A stretch of DNA of 64,000 bases from JADKAC01 sp964492065 (GCA_964492065.1 CAZBHH010000001.1:186001-250000); one strand, 5' to 3'. Counted from the first letter of the stretch, positions 1-8,784 are shown. The notes: generated by a model not told the origin, from the letters alone. Translations and numbers: made by a program.

Positions 1-2671
1 TGGCATAGCCATTCAGTTTCTTATCGAATGTAAAATCTCCCAGTTTATTGGCGCCAATCATTACCCGTGTCGCAATATTCAGATAGGGAATCTGGTATGC
101 TTTTGCAATAAACGGCGTAGTGCGTGATGCCCGCGGATTTGCTTCTATAACATAGACCTTCTCGTTCTTAATGGCAAACTGAATATTTATCAGCCCGCGA
201 ATATTCAAAGCTAATGCAATGCGCCGGGTATATTCCTCCATCTGGGCTAATACGTTATCGCTCAGGTCAAACGGCGGTAGCACGGCGCTTGAGTCACCGG
301 AGTGAATTCCGGCGGGTTCAATATGCTCCATTATCCCCATGATGTGCACATCCTCACCATCGCATATCGCATCTATTTCGGCTTCTTCGGCACGGTCGAG
401 AAAATGATCGATTAAAATATTGTTATCGGGGAAATGTTTGAGAATACCCATGACACTCAACTCCAGGTCTTCATCATTAATTACGATGCGCATGCGCTGT
501 CCGCCTAACACATAACTGGGGCGCACCAATACGGGATAACCAATGGTGTGCGCAACGGCGAGGGCTTCTTCTGCACTGGTAGCGCTGCCGTATTCCGGAT
601 AGGGAATATCCAATGCACGCAGCAGGTCGCTAAATCTTCCCCTGTCTTCAGCGATATCCATGTCGCCGAAAGATGTACCGATAATTTTAATGCCTTTGCG
701 GTGCAATTTCCCCGCAAGTTTCAATGCAGTTTGACCACCGAGTTGCACAATTACCCCTTCCGGTTTTTCAAATTCGACGAGTTCCCACAAGTGTTCCCAA
801 AATACCGGTTCAAAATACAATTTATCCGCAACGTCAAAATCGGTAGAAACGGTTTCGGGATTGCAATTCACCATGATTGCCTCATACCCGCATTCCTTAA
901 TGGCGAGTATGCCGTGAACGCAACAATAATCAAATTCAATCCCCTGCCCTATCCGGTTTGGTCCCGAGCCCAGCACAATAATTTTCTTTTTATCGCTGCT
1001 CACACTTTCATTCTCCTGTTCGAAGGTCGAGTAATAATACGGCGTAACCGCTTCGAACTCCGCAGCGCATGTATCCACTAATTTATAGGTGCGCTTGATG
1101 CCGATCTCGCGGCGATATTGATACACTTCTTCTTCCGTACAGTTACCGATGATATTGGCGATTTGCAAATCGCTGTACCCGTTCTGCTTTAATTCCAGCA
1201 TCAACTCCTTAGAAATATTGTGCAACTGGTATCGGCGCAATTCCTTTTCGTATTTGGTCAGGTTTTGCATTTGCATCAAGAACCAACGGTCTATCTGTGT
1301 CTGATTGAAAATGGTATTAATCGGCACTCCCAGGTCGAATGCCTTTTTAATGTTGAAAATTCTGTCCCAATGCGGTTTTCCCAAACTCTCAATAATTTCC
1401 TGCGAAGATTTGTAAAATCCCTTTTCGCCGCTCAACCCGATTTTATTGTTCTCCAGGCTTTGACAGGCCTTTTGTAGCGCTTCATTGAAACTGCGTCCAA
1501 TAGCCATGACTTCACCCACGCTTTTCATTTGCAATCCCAACGTCGCATCTGCTCCCTGAAATTTGTCGAAATTCCATCGCGGCATTTTTACGATGACATA
1601 GTCCAGTGCAGGTTCAAAAAATGCCGAAGTGCTTTTGGTGATCTGGTTTTTTAATTCGTCCAGCGTATAGCCGATTGCCAGTTTGGCGGCAATCTTTGCT
1701 ATCGGATATCCCGTTGCCTTCGATGCCAGCGCAGAGGATCGGCTCACCCGCGGGTTAATCTCTATGGCGATCAGTTGTTCGGTCGCAGGGTCCTGAGCAA
1801 ACTGCACGTTGCAGCCTCCGGCAAAATTTCCCATGGCACGCATCATGCGTATCGCCTGGTTGCGCATATCCTGGTAGCTGGTATCGCTCAACGTCATCGC
1901 CGGCGCAACCGTAATACTGTCGCCGGTATGTACTCCCATCGGATCCAGGTTTTCAACGGTACAAATGATAACCACATTATCATTGGCGTCACGCAACAGC
2001 TCCAGTTCAAATTCTTTCCAACCCATTACGGCCTGTTCGACCAATACTTCGTGGCTGGGCGAAGCGGTCAGTCCCCGTTGCAGTGCCGCATCCAAATCTT
2101 CCTTTTTAAATACGATGCCGCCTCCGGTTCCTCCTAATGTAAACGAGGGGCGAATTACCAGTGGGAAGCCTATTTCCTGGGCAAATTCCTTCCCTTCCAA
2201 AAACGAATTGGCGATTTTTGATTTGGCGACATTTATGCCCAGTTCCACCATGAGCTGACGAAACAGCTCCCGGTTCTCCGCCCTGTCAATGGCAGCGATG
2301 TCCACCCCGATAAGACGCACATTGTATTTTTCCCATAATCCCAGTTCGTGTGCTTCCTTACAGAGGTTTAAAGCAGTCTGGCCGCCCATCGTCGGCAAAA
2401 CGGCATCAATGGGTGTTCCGGCTGATATGTGCTCCAGTAAAATATCTTCTATACTCTCTACCCGTAAGGGCCACAGGTAAATATTGTCGGCAGTGACCTT
2501 ATCGGTCATAATGGTGGCCGGGTTGGAATTGATCAGCGAGACCGTAATGCCCTCTTCCCGCAAACTGCGGCTTGCCTGCGAACCGGAATAATCAAACTCA
2601 CACGCCTGGCCGATGATGATTGGGCCGGAACCTATTATTAATACATGTTTTATTGAATTGTTTTTAGGCAT
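1..2671 (-). CDS. carB: Carbamoyl-phosphate synthase large subunit, 3' end off window
   Basis: This gene makes the large subunit of carbamoyl-phosphate synthase, which uses two ATP, bicarbonate and ammonia from the small subunit to make carbamoyl phosphate for pyrimidines and arginine in the cytoplasm. The ATG at 2669-2671 begins MPKNNSIKHVLIIGSGPIII, the classic CarB start with the GSGPIIIGQ nucleotide loop followed by ACEFDYSG. About 890 codons lie in the window without a stop and end at a stretch (ARVMxG-like, IGANKLGDFTFDKK) that falls late in the second ATP-grasp half of the family. The end of that half, and any MGS-like allosteric domain, lie beyond the left edge. No small subunit (carA) is adjacent on the visible side. 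The identity is firm; only the length is unknown. Confidence 0.96.
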   Translation of the reverse strand, partial: MPKNNSIKHVLIIGSGPIIIGQACEFDYSGSQASRSLREEGITVSLINSNPATIMTDKVTADNIYLWPLRVESIEDILLEHISAGTPIDAVLPTMGGQTALNLCKEAHELGLWEKYNVRLIGVDIAAIDRAENRELFRQLMVELGINVAKSKIANSFLEGKEFAQEIGFPLVIRPSFTLGGTGGGIVFKKEDLDAALQRGLTASPSHEVLVEQAVMGWKEFELELLRDANDNVVIICTVENLDPMGVHTGDSITVAPAMTLSDTSYQDMRNQAIRMMRAMGNFAGGCNVQFAQDPATEQLIAIEINPRVSRSSALASKATGYPIAKIAAKLAIGYTLDELKNQITKSTSAFFEPALDYVIVKMPRWNFDKFQGADATLGLQMKSVGEVMAIGRSFNEALQKACQSLENNKIGLSGEKGFYKSSQEIIESLGKPHWDRIFNIKKAFDLGVPINTIFNQTQIDRWFLMQMQNLTKYEKELRRYQLHNISKELMLELKQNGYSDLQIANIIGNCTEEEVYQYRREIGIKRTYKLVDTCAAEFEAVTPYYYSTFEQENESVSSDKKKIIVLGSGPNRIGQGIEFDYCCVHGILAIKECGYEAIMVNCNPETVSTDFDVADKLYFEPVFWEHLWELVEFEKPEGVIVQLGGQTALKLAGKLHRKGIKIIGTSFGDMDIAEDRGRFSDLLRALDIPYPEYGSATSAEEALAVAHTIGYPVLVRPSYVLGGQRMRIVINDEDLELSVMGILKHFPDNNILIDHFLDRAEEAEIDAICDGEDVHIMGIMEHIEPAGIHSGDSSAVLPPFDLSDNVLAQMEEYTRRIALALNIRGLINIQFAIKNEKVYVIEANPRASRTTPFIAKAYQIPYLNIATRVMIGANKLGDFTFDKKLNGYA

Positions 2672-2980
2672 AACAGCTTTTTATTAAGGTGTCACCGGGG
2701 CGGCAACGTGAATGGATATTTTGGGATAATCTACCGGTATTAATGTCTTCCGGTATTTTGAAAAGCAAGGGTGTACAACAATTCTTAGAGATCAGTGGCA
2801 AAAGGCGGCCGGAGAAATGCGGGGAATAGAAGTGAAAATGATGTCGGAGAGAAAAAAATTGTAAACAAGTGGTTTTTAAGAATTGCATCCTAAAGCACAA
2901 AAATAAGTAACCCGCGGCAATTGATGCAGCGAAGGCTCTCCGAGTTGCTGACAATATGTGGAAATAATGGCTGTCTGAAA

Positions 2981-3013
2981 TAAAAAGGTGCCGGCAACTC
3001 CGCAAATGCACCT
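2981..3013 (-). terminator. Terminator-like hairpin in the carB leader
   Basis: On the minus strand AGGTGC (3013-3008) pairs with GCACCT (2991-2986). An inner CGG/CCG pair lies between them, and a run of T with one A follows (2985-2978). The stem is short and bulged, so this may be an attenuator or chance. It lies about 310 bases upstream of the carB start codon. Confidence 0.35.
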
Positions 3014-3031
3014 GCGATTATCTCCAAGATT

Positions 3032-3065
3032 CAAATGTATCCGGTGGATTTGCCTGCTAAACAAA
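3032..3065 (-). promoter_or_regulatory. Possible carB promoter, TTTG-N22-TACATTTG
   Basis: Read on the minus strand, TTTG (3065-3062) is followed after 22 bases by TACATTTG (3039-3032), matching the Bacteroidota -33/-7 pattern with a slightly long spacer. It would give carB a leader of about 350 bases that includes the hairpin at 2981-3013. A second, isolated TATTTTTG at 2905-2898 could be the real -7 box. Confidence 0.3.
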
Positions 3066-3227
3066 ATATTCGGCGCTGCAATCGCTGTTTTTTTCGTTCC
3101 TTTGCAGTTCGGTTAATAAGGCGTCTGCTGCCGGTAACCGTTACCATAACCGGATACCCGTCTATTTTTTACAATTAATTTAAATACACTGTAAACTTTA
3201 ATTGCGGTAAACGAATTAACAACCATT

Positions 3228-4487
3228 ATGATGAAAAAAATACCCTTTCTTTTTGCCTTAACCGCATGTATTGCCACAGGCCTGTATTCGCAGACGACAA
3301 AACGGGCGTTGTTTCTGGGCAATAGTTACACTGCGGTAAATAACCTGCCGCTTATAGTTTCCTCATTGGCAACGTCTGCCGGCGATACCCTGATTTTTGA
3401 CAGCAATACTCCCGGTGGTTATACTTTTCAGGATCATACTACCAATGTCAATTCCATCAATAAAATTATGATGGGCTCCTGGGATTACGTCGTACTCCAG
3501 GAGCAGAGCCAGTTGCCCTCATTCCCGATTGATCAGGTTGAGGCGGAAGTGTTCCCCTATGCACAATATCTCGACAGTGTAATTAACCAGTATAATCCGT
3601 GTGGAGAAACCATGTTTTACATGACCTGGGGCAGAAAAAACGGCGACGCCGCCAACTGTCCTTACTGGCCGCCAGTTTGTACTTATACGGGAATGGACAG
3701 TTTGTTGCACCTGCGCTATATGATGATGGCGGAAGATAACCATGCGGTAGTATCGCCGGTGGGTGCAGTCTGGAATTATCTACGTACTAATTTTCCGCTG
3801 ATAGAATTATATCAGCCCGATGAGAGCCACCCCTCGCTTGCGGGCTCTTATGCCGCTGCGTGTTGCTTTTATTCTTCCATTTTCAGAAAAAATCCGGAAT
3901 TGATTACCGACGACTACGGGATTCCCGCCGTGGATGCGGCGAATATCCGTGCAGCGGTAAAGGCGGTCGTGTATGACAATTTTTTGGAATGGCATATCGG
4001 CGAATACGATCCGGTTGCGGATTTTAATGTTACTGCCGATGGATATGAGGTGACACTTACCAATCTCTCCTTAAATGCCACAGATTACACCTGGGATTTT
4101 GGCGATGGCCATACTTCAACCGAAACAGAGCCGGTACATACATATGCAGCAGCCGGTACATATACCATCACTTTAATTGCGGAGTATTGCGATTACACCG
4201 ATACGGTGGAAGCATCGGTAACTATTATCTCTACGGGTATTCAATCCGATTTAGAAACGATATTGAAGCTGTATCCCAATCCTGTTTCAGATCAATTGAC
4301 CATACATATATCGGCATTTGATTACATAACTCTTGTCAATGCGCTGGGCCAAAATACAGTGCCGGATTTTACGATTGCAGCCGGTACAACTACAATTGAC
4401 TTTTCAGACTACAGTCCGGGCATGTATTTGCTGGTAATTGCAATTGACGGAGAAATTTATTCCGGACAGGTAATTAAGCAGGAATAA
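3228..4487 (+). CDS. Secreted SGNH-type hydrolase with PKD domain and T9SS type A sorting domain
   Basis: This is a predicted secreted esterase or carbohydrate deacetylase-like enzyme of the SGNH/GDSL superfamily; the substrate is unknown. Residues 1-22 form a signal peptide (two Met, KK, hydrophobic run, then YSQ). The catalytic blocks are FLGNSYT with the presumed nucleophile Ser33, the GGY glycine region, and LQEQSQ in place of the usual GxND. Asp198 and His201 in DESHPSLAG form the block V pair. A PKD domain follows (about 262-335; WDFGDGH, then HTYAAAGTY). The last roughly 75 residues contain LYPNPV and end in a basic stretch, as in type A sorting domains that T9SS removes during export. 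The layout resembles DUF4886-type proteins. The gene stands alone between carB and a convergent operon. Confidence 0.85.
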   Translation: MMKKIPFLFALTACIATGLYSQTTKRALFLGNSYTAVNNLPLIVSSLATSAGDTLIFDSNTPGGYTFQDHTTNVNSINKIMMGSWDYVVLQEQSQLPSFPIDQVEAEVFPYAQYLDSVINQYNPCGETMFYMTWGRKNGDAANCPYWPPVCTYTGMDSLLHLRYMMMAEDNHAVVSPVGAVWNYLRTNFPLIELYQPDESHPSLAGSYAAACCFYSSIFRKNPELITDDYGIPAVDAANIRAAVKAVVYDNFLEWHIGEYDPVADFNVTADGYEVTLTNLSLNATDYTWDFGDGHTSTETEPVHTYAAAGTYTITLIAEYCDYTDTVEASVTIISTGIQSDLETILKLYPNPVSDQLTIHISAFDYITLVNALGQNTVPDFTIAAGTTTIDFSDYSPGMYLLVIAIDGEIYSGQVIKQE

Positions 4488-4524
4488 ATTGCAGTGCGCA
4501 CTTTCTACCGGTAATTACAGGATA

Positions 4525-5421
4525 TTAAGATTGCTGCCTGCCTGTTAACCGGATTCTAAAGGATTTAAACGGGAGTATATTTTCATGGGTATCATTATCC
4601 ACGGCCTGTAGTAATTTTATCAATCCGCTTCCGCAAACGATTACCGGCTTTGCATCCCGGGTAAAAATTACCTTGCCGGTATCCCTGTTTTCAATTTTTA
4701 CATCCCGTTCGATTACCGCATCCAAAATTCTAATTTTACGCTGCCCGTTTATAAATGCGGCGGCTCCTTTGTAGGGATAGGAAACCGTATGAATAAAATG
4801 CAAAATATCCCCGGCATCCGCATTCCAGTCGATCAGATAATCGGTTTCGTCACGCCAAAGGCAGTAACTCGCCAGGCGCTCATCCTGCTTTGTACCGGTC
4901 AGTTTTTTACCCTCAACCAGTGTTTCGCATATTTTCAAAAGTAATTCAATATAATTATCCGCAATCAAATCAATGGCGGCGGAAATGGTTATCGGGTAAA
5001 TGATCGGCGTGGATGACTGAAAAATGATATCGCCGGTATCGTAATTTTCCGCTGCATAGACAGCACTGACGCCGATAGTTCGCTCTTTGTTCAGCAGCAT
5101 ATTCACCAGGGGCGCATATCCCCTGTATTTCGGTAGCAGGGAATCGTGCAGCACAATAATTTTAGACAAATCACCGGGAATCATCCAGCGCCATGCAACC
5201 GCAATGCGATAGTCGCAGACAATATCCGGCTCCTCTGTTCTTTCATAACAGGGAATGGAGTGCCTTCGGCATAAACTTGTTATTTCACCGGAAAAATCAC
5301 TGACGACCTCAGTATCTCTTCCGACTACTACTGCCGATATAACCGTGCGGTACTTGTTCGCAATTAATGCTTCCAGTACACGGAGGCCCTTTTTTGTCAT
5401 TAAATAAAATGCAATCTTCAA
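4525..5421 (-). CDS. Formyltransferase-fold enzyme, probably acting on an amino sugar
   Basis: This enzyme has the fold that transfers formyl from N10-formyltetrahydrofolate to an amine, as in methionyl-tRNA formyltransferase and sugar N-formyltransferases such as ArnA. The signature block is LHDSLLPKYRGYAPL near residue 105, followed by YDTGDII with the conserved Asp. The Asn normally two residues before the His is Val here (see findings). At about 298 residues it is close to family length. An ATG start at 5400 would cut off the first strand, KIAFYLM. A perfect promoter at 5465-5496 rules out the longer frame beginning at the TTG at 5460, so I chose the TTG at 5421; the TTG at 5424 or the ATG at 5400 are possible. 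The neighbouring methyltransferase gene ends about 60 bases upstream on the same strand. The substrate is not known. Confidence 0.8.
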   Translation of the reverse strand: MKIAFYLMTKKGLRVLEALIANKYRTVISAVVVGRDTEVVSDFSGEITSLCRRHSIPCYERTEEPDIVCDYRIAVAWRWMIPGDLSKIIVLHDSLLPKYRGYAPLVNMLLNKERTIGVSAVYAAENYDTGDIIFQSSTPIIYPITISAAIDLIADNYIELLLKICETLVEGKKLTGTKQDERLASYCLWRDETDYLIDWNADAGDILHFIHTVSYPYKGAAAFINGQRKIRILDAVIERDVKIENRDTGKVIFTRDAKPVIVCGSGLIKLLQAVDNDTHENILPFKSFRIRLTGRQQS

Positions 5422-5464
5422 CAACGGGTATTTTAATGTATGCGGAACTGCCCCGCACAACAGT

Positions 5465-5496
5465 CAAAACTACGTGCAGTCAATTGTTTTTACAAA
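5465..5496 (-). promoter_or_regulatory. Promoter of the formyltransferase gene, TTTG-N20-TAGTTTTG
   Basis: On the minus strand TTTG (5496-5493) and TAGTTTTG (5472-5465) are separated by 20 bases, an exact match to the Bacteroidota housekeeping promoter. Transcription should start near 5458. This places the true start codon downstream and separates this gene from the methyltransferase gene before it. Confidence 0.65.
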
Positions 5497-5519
5497 CACT
5501 GCCGTCAAAAGGCATACAC

Positions 5520-6296
5520 CTATTTTTTCTCGGCAACTATGCAGACTGCGTTGAGATTATCCTGATATTTTCTGAACACATTGCGCATCGCCAGGATTTT
5601 CTTTCTCGCATTGGTATGGATCAAAATATTAAAACCGATTTTCAGAGTCCTGAAAAACCCTTCATCATCAATCATGCGTTTACTCTCCAGCAGCGACATT
5701 GCATTGGTTTCCGTTTTTATTACGGTAAAGCCTTCTTTCTCCAGCAATTGGGTCCATTCTTTTACCGTTAACGGCCGTGCATTTACTTTTATCACTTCCG
5801 CCAATTCCCGTTGAATTTGCGCCTTTTCGGCTTCCGGCAAAGTTACCGGCTCTAATCCCAGTTCATGGATACCGTAAAGCCCGCCTTTTTTCAGAATGCG
5901 GTACGCCTCCCTGATTATTTCCGATTTTCGATGGTCGGCCTGCATGGTGAGCATCGCTTCGCCGTACACCTTATCGCAGGAATCGCTTTGCAAAGTAGAT
6001 TCAGCCGCATTGCCGATAATGATTTTTTTGCCCTCACCGTGAATTGTCTTGCGCAAAATACCCGCCGCCTCTTCGTTTAACTCTACTCCCGTATAGCTCT
6101 TCGGATTTTTCTTTATGGCAAGCGATGCCGTAAAACCAAGTCCCGGTGCAAATTCCACAATGGCGTCGCTTGGCGTTATTCTCAGATTATCAATGAGTTT
6201 TGTAGTCAATTCCCTGCCACCCGGCCGCAGTACCTTCTTTCCCATTTTGGCCAACAGCCAATGGCCCTGCTCCATGTTTAATGTCGTATTTCCCAT
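5520..6296 (-). CDS. Class I SAM-dependent methyltransferase
   Basis: This is a cytoplasmic methyltransferase of unknown substrate with the Rossmann-like SAM fold. Motif I is AIVEFAPGLGFTA (about residues 44-56), followed by the acidic strand-2 end in YTGVELNEEA, GNAAESTL at motif II, and EAYRILKKGGLYGIHEL as the post-motif helix and strand. At 258 residues it is normal for UbiE/Coq5-like members. The ATG at 6296 starts MGNTTLNMEQGHWLLAKMGK, a plausible lid helix. It lies between the pterin genes and a formyltransferase, which could suggest modification of a sugar or cofactor, but nothing in the sequence fixes that. A possible -7 box lies about 32 bases upstream. Confidence 0.85.
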   Translation of the reverse strand: MGNTTLNMEQGHWLLAKMGKKVLRPGGRELTTKLIDNLRITPSDAIVEFAPGLGFTASLAIKKNPKSYTGVELNEEAAGILRKTIHGEGKKIIIGNAAESTLQSDSCDKVYGEAMLTMQADHRKSEIIREAYRILKKGGLYGIHELGLEPVTLPEAEKAQIQRELAEVIKVNARPLTVKEWTQLLEKEGFTVIKTETNAMSLLESKRMIDDEGFFRTLKIGFNILIHTNARKKILAMRNVFRKYQDNLNAVCIVAEKK

Positions 6297-6327
6297 TCTG
6301 AAAGCGTGGTTCTTATTTAGAATGGTT

Positions 6328-6335
6328 CAAAATTA
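6328..6335 (-). promoter_or_regulatory. Possible -7 box (TAATTTTG) for the methyltransferase gene
   Basis: TAATTTTG on the minus strand fits TAnnTTTG and lies 32 bases before the ATG. No TTTG is found at the proper -33 spacing; only a TTG lies upstream at a short distance. Confidence 0.35.
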
Positions 6336-6415
6336 CAACATCTTCTTCAATTCGGAGTATCCTGTCTTTTTTTATTTCCGGTTTAAATGCAAGACCTGTT
6401 AAACCTATTAGAAAA

Positions 6416-7084
6416 TCAAAATCCTTCTTTGACGATATGCGTTTCATCAACGCCTAATGCCTTCAAATGATTACCCACTGCATCCATCATGGGGTCAGGG
6501 CCGCACAGGTAGTAATATTTGGTATTGGCATCGGCGTATTTGCGAATCAAATCGGCGGTGATATATCCGTTTGCATACTCCGTTCTCACTTCATCGGAGA
6601 GGACATTGATAAAGTTGCCGCCCAGCAGCCTGGTAAAAGTATCCTCCAGGATAATATCGTCTTTTGTCTTATTGGCAAACAGCAGTTTGTTGTTGCCAAT
6701 GGCATTATTTTTTTCCAGATCTTTCAAAATGGCGATAAACGGAGTTATTCCGGCGCCGCCGGCGATAAAAATACCCTCGCCGCGGTAGTGGATATCGCCG
6801 AATACGCCGTGAATCAGCAATGAATCACCGGGAGCTAATGTGAGCAGTTGCCCGGTAACGCCATTATGAGAAGGATAGGTTTTTATTGTAAATTCCAAAT
6901 GCGAATCGCCGGGCAATGAAGTAAAGGTAAAAGGCCTGATTTCTTTTTCCCAGCCTGTTTTGTTTATGGAAACATCCGCAGCCTGTCCGGCGACGAAATC
7001 AATATCCCGGGGTTTTTCGGTAACGAGATGCAATACATCATGTGTAATTTTCTCTATTTTTAAAATCTTAACGGTATGTGTCAT
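6416..7084 (-). CDS. Ferredoxin/flavodoxin-NADP reductase-like FAD enzyme
   Basis: This is a short FNR-fold oxidoreductase that moves electrons between NAD(P)H and a partner through FAD. The FAD block is RPFTFTSLP (about residues 50-58), the nucleotide-binding glycine block is AGGAGITPF (about 108-116), and the C-terminal YYYLCGPDPMMDAV block ends the NAD(P) domain. There is no 2Fe-2S cysteine motif, so its partner must be a separate redox protein. The reading frame overlaps the end of folE by 17 bases, so the two are almost certainly co-transcribed and probably translationally coupled. A role in pterin or radical chemistry is possible from context only. Confidence 0.87.
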   Translation of the reverse strand: MTHTVKILKIEKITHDVLHLVTEKPRDIDFVAGQAADVSINKTGWEKEIRPFTFTSLPGDSHLEFTIKTYPSHNGVTGQLLTLAPGDSLLIHGVFGDIHYRGEGIFIAGGAGITPFIAILKDLEKNNAIGNNKLLFANKTKDDIILEDTFTRLLGGNFINVLSDEVRTEYANGYITADLIRKYADANTKYYYLCGPDPMMDAVGNHLKALGVDETHIVKEGF

Positions 7085-7736
7085 AATACGCTTCTTCTCT
7101 TTTATGAATATTGGTTAGAAACTCCCGTTTGGCATCTCCGGTTTCAAACTTTCCCGAATAGCAGGAAGTGACCGTTTTACTGTTCGTATCTTTAATACCC
7201 CTGGACGCCACGCACAGGTGATCTGCCTCTACAACAACGGCGACATCATTATGTTTAAAAATGTCTTTTAATGCATCTGCAATCTGGGAAGTCAGGCGTT
7301 CCTGCACTTGGGGGCGCTTTGCGTAGTACTGAACCAAGCGGTTCAATTTGGATAGTCCGATTATTTGTTTTGCGGGGAAATAGGCGATATGCACCTTGCC
7401 GATAATCGGCACAAAATGATGTTCGCAAACCGAGTACAGGGTTATATTTTTTTCGATGAGCATTCCATGATAATCGCACTTGTTTTCAAACAGGCTGATG
7501 GAGGGCGCATTGTCGGGATTCAATCCGGCGAATTGCTCTTTGACAAACATTTTGGCAACTCTCCGCGGTGTATCCCGCAGGCTGTCGTCGTTTAAATCCA
7601 GGCCGAGTGTTTCCATCACTTTTGAAAAGTAAAATGCAATTCGTTGTATTTTCTCTTCGTCTGAAGGCAATTTCGTTACCGGATGGAACGACTGAATACA
7701 GGTGCTGTTTAATTCTTTTATCAATGTATCGTTCAT
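7068..7736 (-). CDS. folE: GTP cyclohydrolase I
   Basis: This enzyme converts GTP to 7,8-dihydroneopterin triphosphate, the first step of folate and pterin synthesis. The zinc and catalytic residues are visible: Cys and His in YSVCEHHFVPI, and the second Cys in DHLCVASRG. PQVQERLTSQIADAL is the conserved substrate-binding helix region. Length is 222 residues, normal for FolE type I. It begins 8 bases after the sigma factor gene and overlaps the reductase gene, giving a sigma-folE-reductase operon. No other folate gene is beside it. Confidence 0.96.
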   Translation of the reverse strand: MNDTLIKELNSTCIQSFHPVTKLPSDEEKIQRIAFYFSKVMETLGLDLNDDSLRDTPRRVAKMFVKEQFAGLNPDNAPSISLFENKCDYHGMLIEKNITLYSVCEHHFVPIIGKVHIAYFPAKQIIGLSKLNRLVQYYAKRPQVQERLTSQIADALKDIFKHNDVAVVVEADHLCVASRGIKDTNSKTVTSCYSGKFETGDAKREFLTNIHKREEAYYDTYR

Positions 7737-7744
7737 AGCAGATC

Positions 7745-8395
7745 TCAGAGTTCGTTAATTATTTTCATCACATTTTTTACGATGGCATCGCAGTACACCA
7801 AGTTGAATTCATACAGTTCGGCGGCGGAATAGGATTGTTGAATCTTTTCCCGCAACATCGCCTTTGACCGGTTGAGCCGGGTCTTGACATTCGCTTCGGA
7901 TATCTGGAGCAATTCTGCCGTTTCGGCAACGCTGAGGCCATTTATCTCCCTTAGTGAAAACACCATGCGGTAATCCGTTGGAATTTCACTAAGCGCATTT
8001 TCGATGACATATCCCAGCTCGCGGTTCTGAATTATTTTATCGGTATCGTTCATGGAATTTGTAAACATTGGTGTTGAATTATCATATACTTCTTGTGCAA
8101 TTTCACTTTTAAAACTCAATTTTTGTTTTTTGCGGTAACAATTGTTCAGCATAATGCGAATGAGCCAGGTCTTAAAGTCTGAGTGGCCTCGGAATTGGTT
8201 CAGATTCTTGTATGCATCCACAAAAGTGTCCTGCATTAAATCCTGTGTGTCGTCGTGATTGTAATTATACGAACGTCCCACTTTATACAGGTAAGGGTTA
8301 TACCGGCGAATTATTAATTCATATAGCGACTTTTCACCGTTAATCACTCGTTCCACCACTTCCAGGTCCGTCAATTGTTCTTTTCCGATTGTCAT
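7745..8395 (-). CDS. ECF-type RNA polymerase sigma factor
   Basis: This is an alternative sigma factor. Region 2 covers about residues 25-95 (DLMQDTFVDAYKNLNQFRG, then DFKTWLIRIMLNNCYRKK). Region 4 covers about 130-185 (FSLREINGLSVAETAELL, then NVKTRLNRSKAMLREKI, the -35 reading helix). A C-terminal tail of about 35 residues (LYEFNLVYCDAIVKNVM) extends past region 4, a tail I recall from a group of Bacteroidota sigma factors. No anti-sigma gene follows: folE is 8 bases downstream, so this sigma probably controls its own operon. ATG at 8395 is the natural start. Confidence 0.92.
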   Translation of the reverse strand: MTIGKEQLTDLEVVERVINGEKSLYELIIRRYNPYLYKVGRSYNYNHDDTQDLMQDTFVDAYKNLNQFRGHSDFKTWLIRIMLNNCYRKKQKLSFKSEIAQEVYDNSTPMFTNSMNDTDKIIQNRELGYVIENALSEIPTDYRMVFSLREINGLSVAETAELLQISEANVKTRLNRSKAMLREKIQQSYSAAELYEFNLVYCDAIVKNVMKIINEL

Positions 8396-8737
8396 TTTTA
8401 CGATTTTTTTATTATTCTATTAATCAGTTACCTACAATGCACCCATCATCAATTCAAGGCTAACTAACAATTTTACAAATAATTAAATTTCAATTACGGT
8501 ATCACCATCCCTAAAAGCCTTCATTTCAAAACAGGCAAGGCCTGCAAATCAGCCATTGCATCGCCCGGCGGTAATATGCCACCTTTCCCGGCTTTGATCT
8601 GTTAGAGTAAGCGCCATGCCAAAAGGTTACAAACCTTTCAAATTTCCACCGGAACCGAAACGGGAGATAAAGTTGCAACGGCCACTTCTTAGACTTTGCC
8701 TTACTCTTGCCACGTTTGTAAAATACCGTCGAAAAAC

Positions 8738-8756
8738 TTCGGTTTTAAAAGCCGAA
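8738..8756. repeat. 19-base near-perfect palindrome upstream of the FG-GAP gene
   Basis: TTCGG-T-TTTAAAA-G-CCGAA is symmetric apart from one T/G position. It lies 29-47 bases ahead of a candidate -7 box, where an activator or repressor dimer could bind. Confidence 0.4.
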
Positions 8757-8784
8757 ACCGCTATATTAATTCATCCGCCTTTCT

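Larger units (their letters stand above)
2672..3227. other. Intergenic region between carB and the SGNH hydrolase gene
   Basis: This is 556 bases without a convincing gene. It must hold both divergent promoters. On the minus strand it contains a possible promoter (3032-3065), a terminator-like hairpin (2981-3013) and a second isolated TATTTTTG box (2898-2905), all ahead of carB. On the plus strand I find no exact TAnnTTTG box before the hydrolase gene, but GGTAACCGTTACC at 3133-3145 is a perfect 6+1+6 inverted repeat. Short open frames here have no recognisable protein content. Confidence 0.6.

Noticed and set aside
548..2258. Several plus-strand frames opposite carB
   Set aside because: Antisense shadows of a clear ATP-grasp enzyme gene.
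2664..3064. Minus-strand short frames in the carB leader
   Set aside because: They are rich in His, Cys and Arg without pattern, overlap promoter and hairpin elements, and do not resemble leader peptides.
4493..4502. AGTGCGCACT palindrome between convergent genes
   Set aside because: Too short for a terminator and lacks a T run; expected by chance.
6324..6340. GGTTCAAAATT resembling a tRNA T-arm
   Set aside because: No acceptor, D-arm or anticodon stem can be formed around it; it is the methyltransferase promoter region.
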